The notes under the pieces were generated by a model. The model was given only the letters and a program-made list of their open reading frames with translations, was not told the origin of the DNA and did no database searches. 11,150 nt of DNA from positions 1 through 11,150 of the forward strand of contig CAYFMI010000112.1 in NCBI GenBank assembly GCA_964344175.1, written 5' to 3'. This document shows positions 1 to 7,463 of this stretch, one piece after another. Position 1 is the first letter of the stretch. Each line of letters opens with the position of its first letter. This stretch comes from NIOZ-UU35 sp964344175. Lineage in GTDB: Bacteria > Chloroflexota > Anaerolineae > Anaerolineales > UBA11858. Both the position numbers and the translations under genes were made by a program.

Positions 1-1
1 T

Positions 2-97
2 TCGGGGTATTTGATCGTCAATGGCCGCGATCCTTTTTCGAAACAAATGGTTCAAGAATTTATCGGCAATGTCCGCTCCCACCAAGGGGCACAGTAA
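2..97 (+). CDS. C-terminal end of an unidentified protein (5' end outside window)
   Basis: Reading from base 2, an open frame runs 31 codons to a TAA at 95-97. The peptide begins SGYLIVNGRDPFSKQ and ends NVRSHQGAQ, with a plausible soluble, mixed alpha/beta composition. The alternative frame from base 1 runs to the TAA at 121-123 but reads as a less protein-like string. The gene ends 33 bases before polA and is on the same strand, so it could be the preceding gene of the same unit. Too little is visible to name a family, and no function is proposed. Confidence 0.45.
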   Translation, partial: SGYLIVNGRDPFSKQMVQEFIGNVRSHQGAQ

Positions 98-130
98 TTC
101 TAACTTTAATCACCCATTACTAAAATTGCG

Positions 131-2965
131 ATGCCGCCTATACTCTATCTCATTGATGGTCATGCATTGGCTTACCGTGCCTATTTTGCGCTCACCAGCG
201 GACAGCCAACCAGCCGTTGGATTACAGCCTCGGGTGAACCGACGGCGGGGGTTTATGGTTTCACCAGTGTATTGCTGCGCATATTGGAACAAGAAGATCC
301 CGATTATCTGGCTGTGGTTTTCGACACCGGGAAAACGTTTCGCGATGAGATCTATCCGGACTATAAAGCCACGCGCGAGAAAATGCCCGATGACTTACGT
401 ATTCAAATTAAGCGCATTCGGGCGTTGGTAGATGCTTTCAATATCCCGCGTTTAGAGCGCGAGGGGTACGAAGCCGATGATGTACTTGGCAGCGTAACCC
501 AAATAGCCGTTGCTCAGGGTTTGGGGGTAAAAATCTTTACCGGAGACCGAGATTTGCTTCAGCTTGTGGACGAGCGCGTGATTGTCAATTTGCCAGGGCG
601 CTCTCTTTCAGATGCGAAAGATTATCTCCCGCCCGATGTCGAGGCCAGTTTGGGGGTGCGCCCCGATCAGGTTGTTGATTACAAGGCGCTGATGGGGGAT
701 TCGTCCGATAATATCCCTGGAGTGAAAGGTGTGGGCAAGAAGACCGCTGCCGTGCTTTTAAGTCAATATGGCACGCTGGATGGTGTCTACGCCAATCTGG
801 ATGAACTCAAACCCGGTGTGCGTACCCGCTTAGAGAACGGTCGCGAGGATGCGTATCTCAGCCAGAAATTGGCCGCCATTGTAGTAGATCTGGATATTCC
901 CCTCGACTTGAATAAAGCGCGTCCCGATAATTTCAATCCCCAAGCTGTTCAGGCTGTTTTTCGGGAACTGGAATTTCTCTCACTGCTGAAGCGGTTGGAT
1001 GCTCTTCAGCAGCGCTACATTAGCGCACCCCCGCGCGCGGGGCAGCAATTGTCGCTGTTTGGCGATGCACCCAAAGACTCCCGTGCGGTAGCGCCTGGCG
1101 AGACTCGTTTCACGCTGCAAATTGTCGATACGCAATCTGCATTGAATGACCTGGTTGGCGCGCTGAACAACGCCGATGTGATTGCTTTCGACACCGAAAC
1201 GACATCCACCGACAAAATGCAAGCCAAATTGGTTGGCATCTCCCTGGCGGTAGATGAAAAGATAGGCTATTACATCCCGGTTGGGCATCAACAAGGAAAG
1301 CAGCTCCCTATCGGAACGGTCATGCAGGCCTTGTCTGCGCCACTGACCAACCCCGCTATTCCCAAAGTTGGGCATAACCTGAAGTACGATTATGTCATGT
1401 TAGCTCGGTACGATTTGCAGGTTACGCCGCTGAGTTTCGATAGTATGATTGCCGAATGGCTGATTAACCCTGATTCGCGTAACCTGGGATTGAAGAAACT
1501 CGTCTGGGTGCGGCTGGGCCATCAGATGCAGGAGATTGAAGAATTAATCGGCAAGGGCAAAAAACAGCGCAGCATGGCCGAAGTACCGATTACCGATGCG
1601 GCCAGCTACGCTGCGGATGATGCAGTTGTGGTCATTCAATTACTGCCGCAACTCAAGGCTGAGCTAGAAGAAGCCCAGGCCAAAGAATTGTTCGAAGAGA
1701 TCGAAATGCCATTGATCGAAGTATTAGCCGACATGGAGATGACCGGGATTGGACTGGACGCGGCGTTTCTCGCCGGAATGTCGGACGAACTTCAGAGGCG
1801 TACTCAGGAAATTGAAGATCAAGTCTATCGTGCTGTGGGCGGGCCATTCAATTTAAATTCCCCCAAGCAGCTTTCGGAAGCCCTGTTTGACCGCTTGGGC
1901 ATCGTGCCGCCAGACGGAACGCGCCGCACCGCCAGCGGATATTATTCTACGGCTGCTGGCGTGCTTGAGTTGTTGGAAAAGCGGCATCCGGTGGTGGCGC
2001 TGGTTCTCGAGTATCGCGAATTATCCAAGTTGCGCTCCACCTATGTAGATGCGCTGCCTCAGCAGGTTAACCCCCAAACAGGCCGCGTCCACACATCGTA
2101 CAATCAGGCTGGCTCCCGCACCGGGCGAATGGCATCCTCAGACCCCAATTTACAGAATATCCCCATTCGCACCGAACTTGGACGGCGTGTTCGCAAAGCC
2201 TTTATTGCTGCGCCGGGGCATCGATTGCTGGCGGTAGATTATTCTCAGGTTGAGCTGCGTATTGCCGCACATATGGCGCAGGACAAAGCCATGCTGGAGG
2301 CTTTCCGCAAGGGGCAGGATATTCATGCAACGACAGCCGCTGCTGTGTTTGATGTGCCCTTAGATTCCATTGACAGCACCCAACGCCGGCACGCAAAGGC
2401 GATCAATTTTGGCTTGATTTATGGGATGAGTCCCTTCGGCCTGACCCGTACAACCGATTTAACCCTGGCAGAGGCGGAAGATTTCGTTGCCGCATACTTC
2501 CGAAAATTCCCAGGTGTAAAACAATACCTCGATGGCATTCGTGAGAGCGCTGCCCGGCAGGGCTATGTTGAGACAATGTTGGGACGGCGGCGTTATTTCC
2601 CCGGATTGGTAAATGCCCAGAACCAGCAAATCCGCAATCGTGAGGAACGCGAAGCCATCAACGCACCTATTCAAGGTACTGCTGCAGATATTATGAAAAT
2701 TGCAATGTTGCGAGTCGCTGAAGCATTGCAAAAGGCAGGGTTGTCTTCTCGAATGCTGCTGCAAGTTCATGATGAATTAGTGCTAGAATGTAGTACAGAT
2801 GAATTAGAACCGACGGTCGAGGTTGTGCGCACCGCCATGGAAAGCGCATTTTCGTTGGATATCCCCCTTCAAACGGAAGCGCGGGTTGGCCCGGACTGGG
2901 GTTCGATGCACCCCATAGCCCAGGGTGTGGGGTGCATCGAACCCCAATTGGGCAAAAATGCATGA
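131..2965 (+). CDS. polA: DNA polymerase I, three-domain form
   Basis: This is DNA polymerase I, which fills gaps in Okazaki-fragment processing and excision repair. The 944 residues compare with 928 in E. coli. The N-terminal 5'-3' exonuclease (about 1-290) shows LIDGHALAYRAYFAL, EADDVLG, GDRDLLQL and MGDSSDNIPGVKGVGKKTA from residue 188. The proofreading exonuclease (about 330-510) keeps its metal-binding set: DTET with D354/E356, HNLKYD with D420, and Y493xxxD497, so it should be active, unlike Taq. The polymerase domain has motif A VDYSQVELR (D703), motif B RRHAKAINFGLIYG (K756, F760, Y764) and motif C QVHDELVLE (D881/E882). F760 matches the E. coli Phe that selects against dideoxynucleotides. 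The start fits the family exactly (MPPILYLIDGHALAYR). No Shine-Dalgarno sequence is visible before it. After the usual C-terminal GPDWG there are about 20 extra residues encoded by an inverted repeat. Confidence 0.97.
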   Translation: MPPILYLIDGHALAYRAYFALTSGQPTSRWITASGEPTAGVYGFTSVLLRILEQEDPDYLAVVFDTGKTFRDEIYPDYKATREKMPDDLRIQIKRIRALVDAFNIPRLEREGYEADDVLGSVTQIAVAQGLGVKIFTGDRDLLQLVDERVIVNLPGRSLSDAKDYLPPDVEASLGVRPDQVVDYKALMGDSSDNIPGVKGVGKKTAAVLLSQYGTLDGVYANLDELKPGVRTRLENGREDAYLSQKLAAIVVDLDIPLDLNKARPDNFNPQAVQAVFRELEFLSLLKRLDALQQRYISAPPRAGQQLSLFGDAPKDSRAVAPGETRFTLQIVDTQSALNDLVGALNNADVIAFDTETTSTDKMQAKLVGISLAVDEKIGYYIPVGHQQGKQLPIGTVMQALSAPLTNPAIPKVGHNLKYDYVMLARYDLQVTPLSFDSMIAEWLINPDSRNLGLKKLVWVRLGHQMQEIEELIGKGKKQRSMAEVPITDAASYAADDAVVVIQLLPQLKAELEEAQAKELFEEIEMPLIEVLADMEMTGIGLDAAFLAGMSDELQRRTQEIEDQVYRAVGGPFNLNSPKQLSEALFDRLGIVPPDGTRRTASGYYSTAAGVLELLEKRHPVVALVLEYRELSKLRSTYVDALPQQVNPQTGRVHTSYNQAGSRTGRMASSDPNLQNIPIRTELGRRVRKAFIAAPGHRLLAVDYSQVELRIAAHMAQDKAMLEAFRKGQDIHATTAAAVFDVPLDSIDSTQRRHAKAINFGLIYGMSPFGLTRTTDLTLAEAEDFVAAYFRKFPGVKQYLDGIRESAARQGYVETMLGRRRYFPGLVNAQNQQIRNREEREAINAPIQGTAADIMKIAMLRVAEALQKAGLSSRMLLQVHDELVLECSTDELEPTVEVVRTAMESAFSLDIPLQTEARVGPDWGSMHPIAQGVGCIEPQLGKNA
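2897..2946. repeat. 19-bp perfect inverted repeat inside the 3' end of polA
   Basis: The left arm TGGGGTTCGATGCACCCCA (2897-2915) is the exact reverse complement of the right arm (2928-2946), with a 12-base loop. The left arm begins at the Trp codon (W923) that normally lies near the end of Pol I proteins. The repeat therefore supplies most of an extra tail that continues to the stop at 2963-2965. A second palindrome, CCCAATTGGG (2943-2952), overlaps the right arm. No T-tract follows, so it is not a typical intrinsic terminator. It may be an inserted palindromic element read through in frame, or an RNA hairpin acting between polA and the TPR gene. Confidence 0.9.
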
Positions 2966-2990
2966 AGGTATCGTCTAAATAGAGATTGCT

Positions 2991-5312
2991 ATGGATCAAG
3001 ATCAACGTTATCAGCAGGTGATGAATCAGGGACACTCCGCCGCATGGGAGCAGGAGTGGGATCGTGCGGCGGCATTGTATGGACAGGCGCTAGAAGCGAA
3101 ACCCGATGATCCTAAAGCGCTTACCAGTTTGGCATTGGCATTCTTGAATATGGGGGAACTTGAAAAATCGTTGCGCTATTATTTGCGTGCCGCCGAAGTA
3201 TCGCCAACCGACCCTGTACCTTTAGAAAAAGCAGCCACGATATATGAAAATATGGGGCAGCCTCAGCGAGCTTCGAAGCTCTCGGAGCGGGCGGCGGAAT
3301 TATACCTGAAAGAAAAAAATGCCGATAAAGCCATCGAAAACTGGTCGCGCGCGGTTTCGTTAAACCCCGAAAATTTGCAAGCGCATACTCGGCTGGCCGT
3401 TGTTTACGAACGGATTGAGCGTAAGCCCCAGGCAGTGCGCGAATATTTACATATGTCCAGTCTTTTCCAGCACGCCGGGCAGCAAGAGAAGGCTTTCGAA
3501 TCGATCAATCGGGCCATGCAAGTTGATCCCGCCAACCAGGAAGTGCGGCAGGCTTTGGCGATGCTTAGAGCAGGGACCTTGCTACCAAAGCCAGCCCGCC
3601 CACAGGGTGGCACTGGCCCCTTTGGGAAGACAAATATACCACCGGCATCTTCCCCGAAGCCTAAGGCGGAGGCACAAGAAAGCGGATTGAATCCGATTGA
3701 TGAAGCGCGCCAGGAAGCAATGGCAAGCCTGGCACGCCTTTTCTTTGAGCAATCCAGTGAAGAAGAAAGCTCCGAAGAGCCATCTACCCGCCGCGGCTTG
3801 CAAGCCATTGTCAGTGGGGCCAGCCCGGTATTTTCAAAGAATGCGGATCGGGCGAAGATTATGCTCCACCTGGGCCAGGCGGTCGAAATGTTGACCAGCG
3901 GCGGAACCGATCAGGCTGCTGAAGAGCTTAAAGGCGCTATTGCTGCGGGGTTAGATGCGCCAGCAGCTTATTTTAATTTAGGAGTTATTCAAGCTGATTC
4001 CGACCGATTAGAAAGTGCCGTTCGTCATTTGCAAAAAGCCTTGCCCCATGTCGATTTTTCTTTGGGGTCTCGGTTGATCTTGGGCGATATTTGGTATCGA
4101 CGCGGAAAATTTTCTAAAGCCGCTTTGCGCTATCTCGAAGCATTGCGTTCGGCGGATGCCCAGGTCGTCGCTCCTCACCATGCTGACGATTTGCGCGAAT
4201 TGTACGATCCGCTGATGGAATCGTTCTCGCGAGACAAAGATGAATCTCGCCAGAAAAAACTTTGCGAGAATGTACACGAATTATTGGTGCGCCCAAATTG
4301 GCGTTCCCACCTTATGAATGCCCGCAGGCAATTAGGCGAACAAGATAGCAATGATATGCCGACACCGCTGGCAGAAATATTGCTTGAATCAAGCAGTAGT
4401 GATATTGTCATGGCCATGAGCAATGTCCGAAGCCTGGCCCGTGCCGGGCAATTGGGGGCTGCTCTCGAAGAGATATTATTCGCTTTACAACGCGCCCCTA
4501 CGTATTTACCCCTCCATATTGTCTTGGGCGATTTACTGGTATCGAAAGATCGTTTGGCCGAGGCTTCTCAGAAATTCAGCGTGGTGGCACGCGCCTATAG
4601 CATTCGTGGCGAATCCAGCAGAGCCATCAGCATGTTGAGACGGGTAGTAGATATGGTGCCGATGGATTTAGAGCCTCGTCGGCAATTAATAGACCATCTT
4701 GTCAATTGGGGGCAAATCGATGAGGCCATAGATGCGTATCTAAAACTGGCTGAAGTACACTACAGCATGGCTGAGATTGCAGAGACGCGTCAGGCTTATT
4801 CAAGTGCTTTGCAACTGGCTCAACAGTCGCTAAATTATGAGGATTGGCAGGTTCGCATTTTGCACCGTACAGCCGATATCGAGACGCAGAGCCTGAATTG
4901 GCGCCAGGCGGCTAGATTGTATCGGCAAATTTGTGCGCTACGGCCAGACGACGGCGAAGCCTATCGCGGGCAGATCGGGCTGTTGTTTAACTTAAACGAA
5001 TCAGAGCAAGCATTAGTGGCTATTGACCAATATACTACCCACATGGCAGAGATTGGCGCTACGGGCGATGCCATTGCACTGTTAGAAGAATTGACCCAAG
5101 AGCAACCCAACCAGGCCATGATTCATTATCGACTGGCGGCCCAATGCCAAAAAGTTGGCCGTACTGACAGCGCCATTCAGCATTATGACGCAGCTGGTGA
5201 ATTACTGCTCGAAGCCGGCGATAAAGCTGGCGCCGGGGAAATGATCCGTCGGATTGTGCAGCTTGATCCCCCAGATAAAGAAAAATATCAACGGTTGTTA
5301 GATACGATCTAA
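2991..5312 (+). CDS. Large cytoplasmic tetratricopeptide-repeat protein
   Basis: The 773-residue protein has no signal peptide or membrane segment (start MDQDQRYQQVM). An N-terminal TPR block (about 15-190) has the A-LY-AL-P-D and A-L-LA-G-E-S-YY-A-P pattern repeated. A low-complexity linker (about 195-285) follows, rich in Pro, Ala and Ser, with an acidic Ser/Glu stretch (EQSSEEESSEEPSTRR). A second, longer TPR block (about 285-773) ends RLLDTI. TPR arrays are protein-binding scaffolds, and the partner cannot be told from the sequence. The gene starts 25 bases after polA on the same strand and is probably co-transcribed. Only a weak purine stretch (TAGAG) precedes the ATG. A stem-loop terminator follows 24 bases after the stop. 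TPR assignment is confident; any specific role is unknown. Confidence 0.93.
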   Translation: MDQDQRYQQVMNQGHSAAWEQEWDRAAALYGQALEAKPDDPKALTSLALAFLNMGELEKSLRYYLRAAEVSPTDPVPLEKAATIYENMGQPQRASKLSERAAELYLKEKNADKAIENWSRAVSLNPENLQAHTRLAVVYERIERKPQAVREYLHMSSLFQHAGQQEKAFESINRAMQVDPANQEVRQALAMLRAGTLLPKPARPQGGTGPFGKTNIPPASSPKPKAEAQESGLNPIDEARQEAMASLARLFFEQSSEEESSEEPSTRRGLQAIVSGASPVFSKNADRAKIMLHLGQAVEMLTSGGTDQAAEELKGAIAAGLDAPAAYFNLGVIQADSDRLESAVRHLQKALPHVDFSLGSRLILGDIWYRRGKFSKAALRYLEALRSADAQVVAPHHADDLRELYDPLMESFSRDKDESRQKKLCENVHELLVRPNWRSHLMNARRQLGEQDSNDMPTPLAEILLESSSSDIVMAMSNVRSLARAGQLGAALEEILFALQRAPTYLPLHIVLGDLLVSKDRLAEASQKFSVVARAYSIRGESSRAISMLRRVVDMVPMDLEPRRQLIDHLVNWGQIDEAIDAYLKLAEVHYSMAEIAETRQAYSSALQLAQQSLNYEDWQVRILHRTADIETQSLNWRQAARLYRQICALRPDDGEAYRGQIGLLFNLNESEQALVAIDQYTTHMAEIGATGDAIALLEELTQEQPNQAMIHYRLAAQCQKVGRTDSAIQHYDAAGELLLEAGDKAGAGEMIRRIVQLDPPDKEKYQRLLDTI

Positions 5313-5336
5313 TAAACACCTATCCCCCACAAAAAT

Positions 5337-5371
5337 AAAAGCGTGAGCAATTCAATCTGGCTCACGCTTTT
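5337..5371. terminator. Bidirectional intrinsic terminator
   Basis: A 12-bp perfect stem, AAAAGCGTGAGC (5337-5348) paired with GCTCACGCTTTT (5360-5371), encloses an 11-base loop. The GC-rich inner stem with A-tract and T-tract ends gives a U-run on either strand. It lies between the ends of two convergent genes, the TPR gene (stop at 5312) and the minus-strand gene (stop at 5462), and probably serves both. Confidence 0.88.
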
Positions 5372-5461
5372 CTGCTTAAGTTGGACGCATTTGCGGATCA
5401 TCCCTGCTTCTAGGAAAATTCTCGCCAAACTGGGTAAGTTCCCAGATTTACCTCTGTTGAA

Positions 5462-6424
5462 CTACCAAACCTGAAATGATGTCAGGGTTTGTTCCTGTAT
5501 CGCTGTTTTGAGTGTAACCGTAATGACGATTTCGATTGTACCGCGGGATTTTTCGGGGAAAATCATTGTCGCGCTGCTGATGCCTTGCAGATTAGTTGAT
5601 CCTATTGAATCTGAGAGTGAATTCCCAGACGGCAGTTCGATTAGATAAGATACGATAGCCCCATGTACCGGGTTGAAGTTCTGATCGTAAACGATTACGT
5701 AAATCTCTTGTAGATTTTCATCTACGGGCAAAATAGGCTTGCCCACAAACGCATAAATTTGCAGATCGCTGACAATTTGTTGGGGAATATTATCGGTCAG
5801 CTTGGCCTTTAGATGAAGCGGATCTTCATTGTTGAAATTGAAAAAGCGACTGCCTAGATTTGCCAAAACGACGCGTTCCCCAGGTGGGTTTTCAGGATGC
5901 CACTCAAAGAGGGCGCGCTGGAAATATTGCGAGATCCAGCCATCATGGATTTCGAAACCTGAAATTGGGTATCCAAATTGCCCAATGCCTCCGTTCGTTT
6001 CGAAAAATTCTTCGAAAGCGTAGCATACGGCGTGATCGGCCTCAGGGAATGAGCGGCATGCGGGGAGATTGTCGGGAATAGCCACCGGATTGCCCGGTGT
6101 GTATAAGAATTGCCCCAGGAGGGACAATTGAACTTGTAATTCAGGGGTGTTCTCAGGGTGTATTTCGAAACGCGCCTTTTCGAAATACTGCACCTCGAAG
6201 CCGCCTGGCTGAACGGTGAAAACGCCGCTGATGGGTTGCCCAAAAAGTTCTTCCCCATTAGGCACGCTTTCGTATTTCGCTAAGAATGGGCCAGATACCC
6301 AGTGCCCGGTTTCTGGAAAGAAGCGCCCGCCTTCACCCGTTTGGGCAATGGCGGAAGACCAGGGCAACCCATATAGTACAATGAGCGCGAAAACCAGCGT
6401 CAACCAACGTTTTTTAGTACTCAT
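5462..6424 (-). CDS. Secreted protein with two LGFP-like repeats and C-terminal Ig-like region
   Basis: The 320-residue protein starts at the ATG at 6424 (MSTKKRWLTLVF). It has a Sec signal peptide: a K-K-R n-region, a hydrophobic core at 7-22 and a probable cleavage after A25-I-A27. Two related repeats follow. Repeat 1 (about 38-106) reads GHWVSGPF, FGQPISG, VQYFEKARFEIHPEN and LLG. Repeat 2 (about 123-195) reads FGYPISG, SQYFQRALFEWHPENPP and LG. This is the LGFP-like pattern often found in Chloroflexota extracellular proteins. C123 and C134 could form a disulfide. Residues about 205-320 are beta-rich and resemble a Big_1/invasin-like Ig domain (VIVYDQNFNPVHGAIVSY, STNLQGISSATM). A longer reading from a GTG at 6484 is possible but would start at the edge of a mobile element and upstream of the promoter, so I reject it. 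The function is probably extracellular or cell-surface binding. Confidence 0.85.
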   Translation of the reverse strand: MSTKKRWLTLVFALIVLYGLPWSSAIAQTGEGGRFFPETGHWVSGPFLAKYESVPNGEELFGQPISGVFTVQPGGFEVQYFEKARFEIHPENTPELQVQLSLLGQFLYTPGNPVAIPDNLPACRSFPEADHAVCYAFEEFFETNGGIGQFGYPISGFEIHDGWISQYFQRALFEWHPENPPGERVVLANLGSRFFNFNNEDPLHLKAKLTDNIPQQIVSDLQIYAFVGKPILPVDENLQEIYVIVYDQNFNPVHGAIVSYLIELPSGNSLSDSIGSTNLQGISSATMIFPEKSRGTIEIVITVTLKTAIQEQTLTSFQVW

Positions 6425-6433
6425 AGTGCTTCG

Positions 6434-6462
6434 ATTATATGCTACATCAGGGGGCTTTTCAA
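6434..6462 (-). promoter_or_regulatory. Near-consensus sigma70-type promoter for the LGFP-repeat gene, leaderless
   Basis: Read on the minus strand, a -35 box TTGAAA (6462-6457) and a perfect -10 box TATAAT (6439-6434) are separated by exactly 17 bases. The expected transcription start (about 6426-6428) is only 2-4 bases before the ATG at 6424, and no Shine-Dalgarno sequence exists there. This points to a leaderless mRNA and supports the chosen start. Confidence 0.75.
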
Positions 6463-6481
6463 TAGCTACTGAAGGCTTATT

Positions 6482-6621
6482 CACGGCTTTCTTAAATTTG
6501 TGCTATACCAGAAATTTACCGCAGAGAACGCCGGGTTCGCTGAGTTTTTTAAATTTTTCTCTGCGTTCTTTGCGCTCTCAGCGGTAAAAGCGCTTTTCGT
6601 TTCGACTTTAAGAAAGCCGTG
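6482..6621. mobile_element. 140-bp MITE-like element, copy 1, with 10-bp target duplication
   Basis: The 15-bp terminal inverted repeats are perfect: CACGGCTTTCTTAAA (6482-6496) and its reverse complement (6607-6621). The element is flanked by direct repeats AAGGCTTATT at 6472-6481 and 6622-6631, a 10-bp target site duplication. It contains no credible reading frame, so it must be mobilised in trans. The core (6515-6588) is a long imperfect palindrome beginning TTTACCGC and ending GCGGTAAA with an A/T-only centre. A perfect 12-bp palindrome AAAAGCGCTTTT lies at 6586-6597. The copy at 8134-8273 is identical at 139 of 140 positions and in the same orientation. Target duplications near 10 bp are typical of some IS4-related families, but the transposase family is unknown. 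No gene is evident between this element and the HAD gene (6632-6752). Confidence 0.88.
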
Positions 6622-6752
6622 AAGGCTTATTGCGTTACAGTTTTGTTACCAACGGGGCTGCGCATTTGTAAGGTACAGCAAAAATATACATGGATTGCGC
6701 AAAGTATTTTCTCGATTTGTAATAAGAGTAGCCCCGGCACCACGATGAATTA

Positions 6753-7463
6753 TCATGAGATAAGTAAGACTTCTAATTCTGCGGTGGTGCGCAATATCGT
6801 CTGCGCGCCGATTTTTCGCAGTTCTTCCTCTTCACCAAAGCCGCATAAAACACCTACAGATTGAGCGCCGGCAGCATTGGCTGCCAGAATATCTACGGTT
6901 GTATCGCCAATCATTAAGCATTCTTCGGGAGAGACTTCCATTTGTTTCGCGGCCCACAGAATGGGGTCGGGGTGGGGCTTGGTGTAGCGGCAAGTTTGCG
7001 CTGTGGCAATGCATTGGAAAAAAGGTCGCAACTCAAACTGATCGAGGAACCATCCTGTGCTGCGCTCGCCGCGGGCGCTGACAACGGCCAGGGGGTAATG
7101 CTCTCGCAGTGCGGTAAGCATTTCTCGGACTCCCGCAATGAGTAGAAATGGCTTGGGGTCTTTGCCCAACCCCAGGCTGTAGAGCGAATCGCCCATTTTT
7201 GCCAGAGTAGAGTCAAATCCTAATTGATCAGGAATTCCGTAAAGAAAATTTCCAGGACTTTCCACCGTCATGACGAAACGGCGTGCAAAGGGGCGCGGGT
7301 CTTTGTTTGGGAAGAGAAACCGCAGATGGTGGAGTTTTTGGATTAATTTTTGAACAAACTGGTCGTCGGTATCGCTCAAAGTGCCATCAACGTCAAAGCA
7401 TAGGGCGCGAATGCGGGAAATATCTAACGTCATGGGATTGTCACTTTCAATTAGGGGTTCCAT
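6753..7463 (-). CDS. HAD-superfamily hydrolase, phosphoglycolate phosphatase-like
   Basis: The 236-residue protein has all four HAD motifs. Motif I is FDVDGTLSDT with nucleophile D24 and acid/base D26. Motif II is VVSARG with S129. Motif III is K162 in TKPHPDP. Motif IV is IGDTTVDILAA with D187 and D191. An alpha-helical C1-type cap lies between motifs I and II (about 32-110). The arrangement matches Gph/PGMB-like phosphatases acting on small phosphorylated metabolites; the substrate cannot be predicted. The ATG at 7463 lies inside the end of the upstream thioesterase gene (13-base overlap), suggesting translational coupling. An alternative ATG at 7433 (MTLDISRIRALCFDVDGT) would give 226 residues, which also fits the family. 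No clear terminator follows the stop. Confidence 0.9.
   Translation of the reverse strand: MEPLIESDNPMTLDISRIRALCFDVDGTLSDTDDQFVQKLIQKLHHLRFLFPNKDPRPFARRFVMTVESPGNFLYGIPDQLGFDSTLAKMGDSLYSLGLGKDPKPFLLIAGVREMLTALREHYPLAVVSARGERSTGWFLDQFELRPFFQCIATAQTCRYTKPHPDPILWAAKQMEVSPEECLMIGDTTVDILAANAAGAQSVGVLCGFGEEEELRKIGAQTILRTTAELEVLLIS

Noticed and set aside
21..431. 136-codon plus-strand frame overlapping the start of polA
   Set aside because: It lies in another frame across the highly conserved N-terminus of DNA polymerase I and has no protein-like domain features.
5430..5445. CTGGG-TAAGTT-CCCAG hairpin as terminator of the minus-strand gene
   Set aside because: The stem is only 5 bp with a short T-run; the 12-bp stem at 5337-5371 is a far better terminator for the same gene.
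6425..6484. 20-residue N-terminal extension of the LGFP-repeat protein from the GTG at 6484
   Set aside because: The GTG is the terminal base triplet of the mobile element, the extension spans a strong promoter, and starting at 6424 gives a clean signal peptide.
6619..6864. 81-codon plus-strand frame between the mobile element and the HAD gene
   Set aside because: Its ATG lies at the edge of the element, the second half overlaps the HAD gene antisense, and the peptide looks random.
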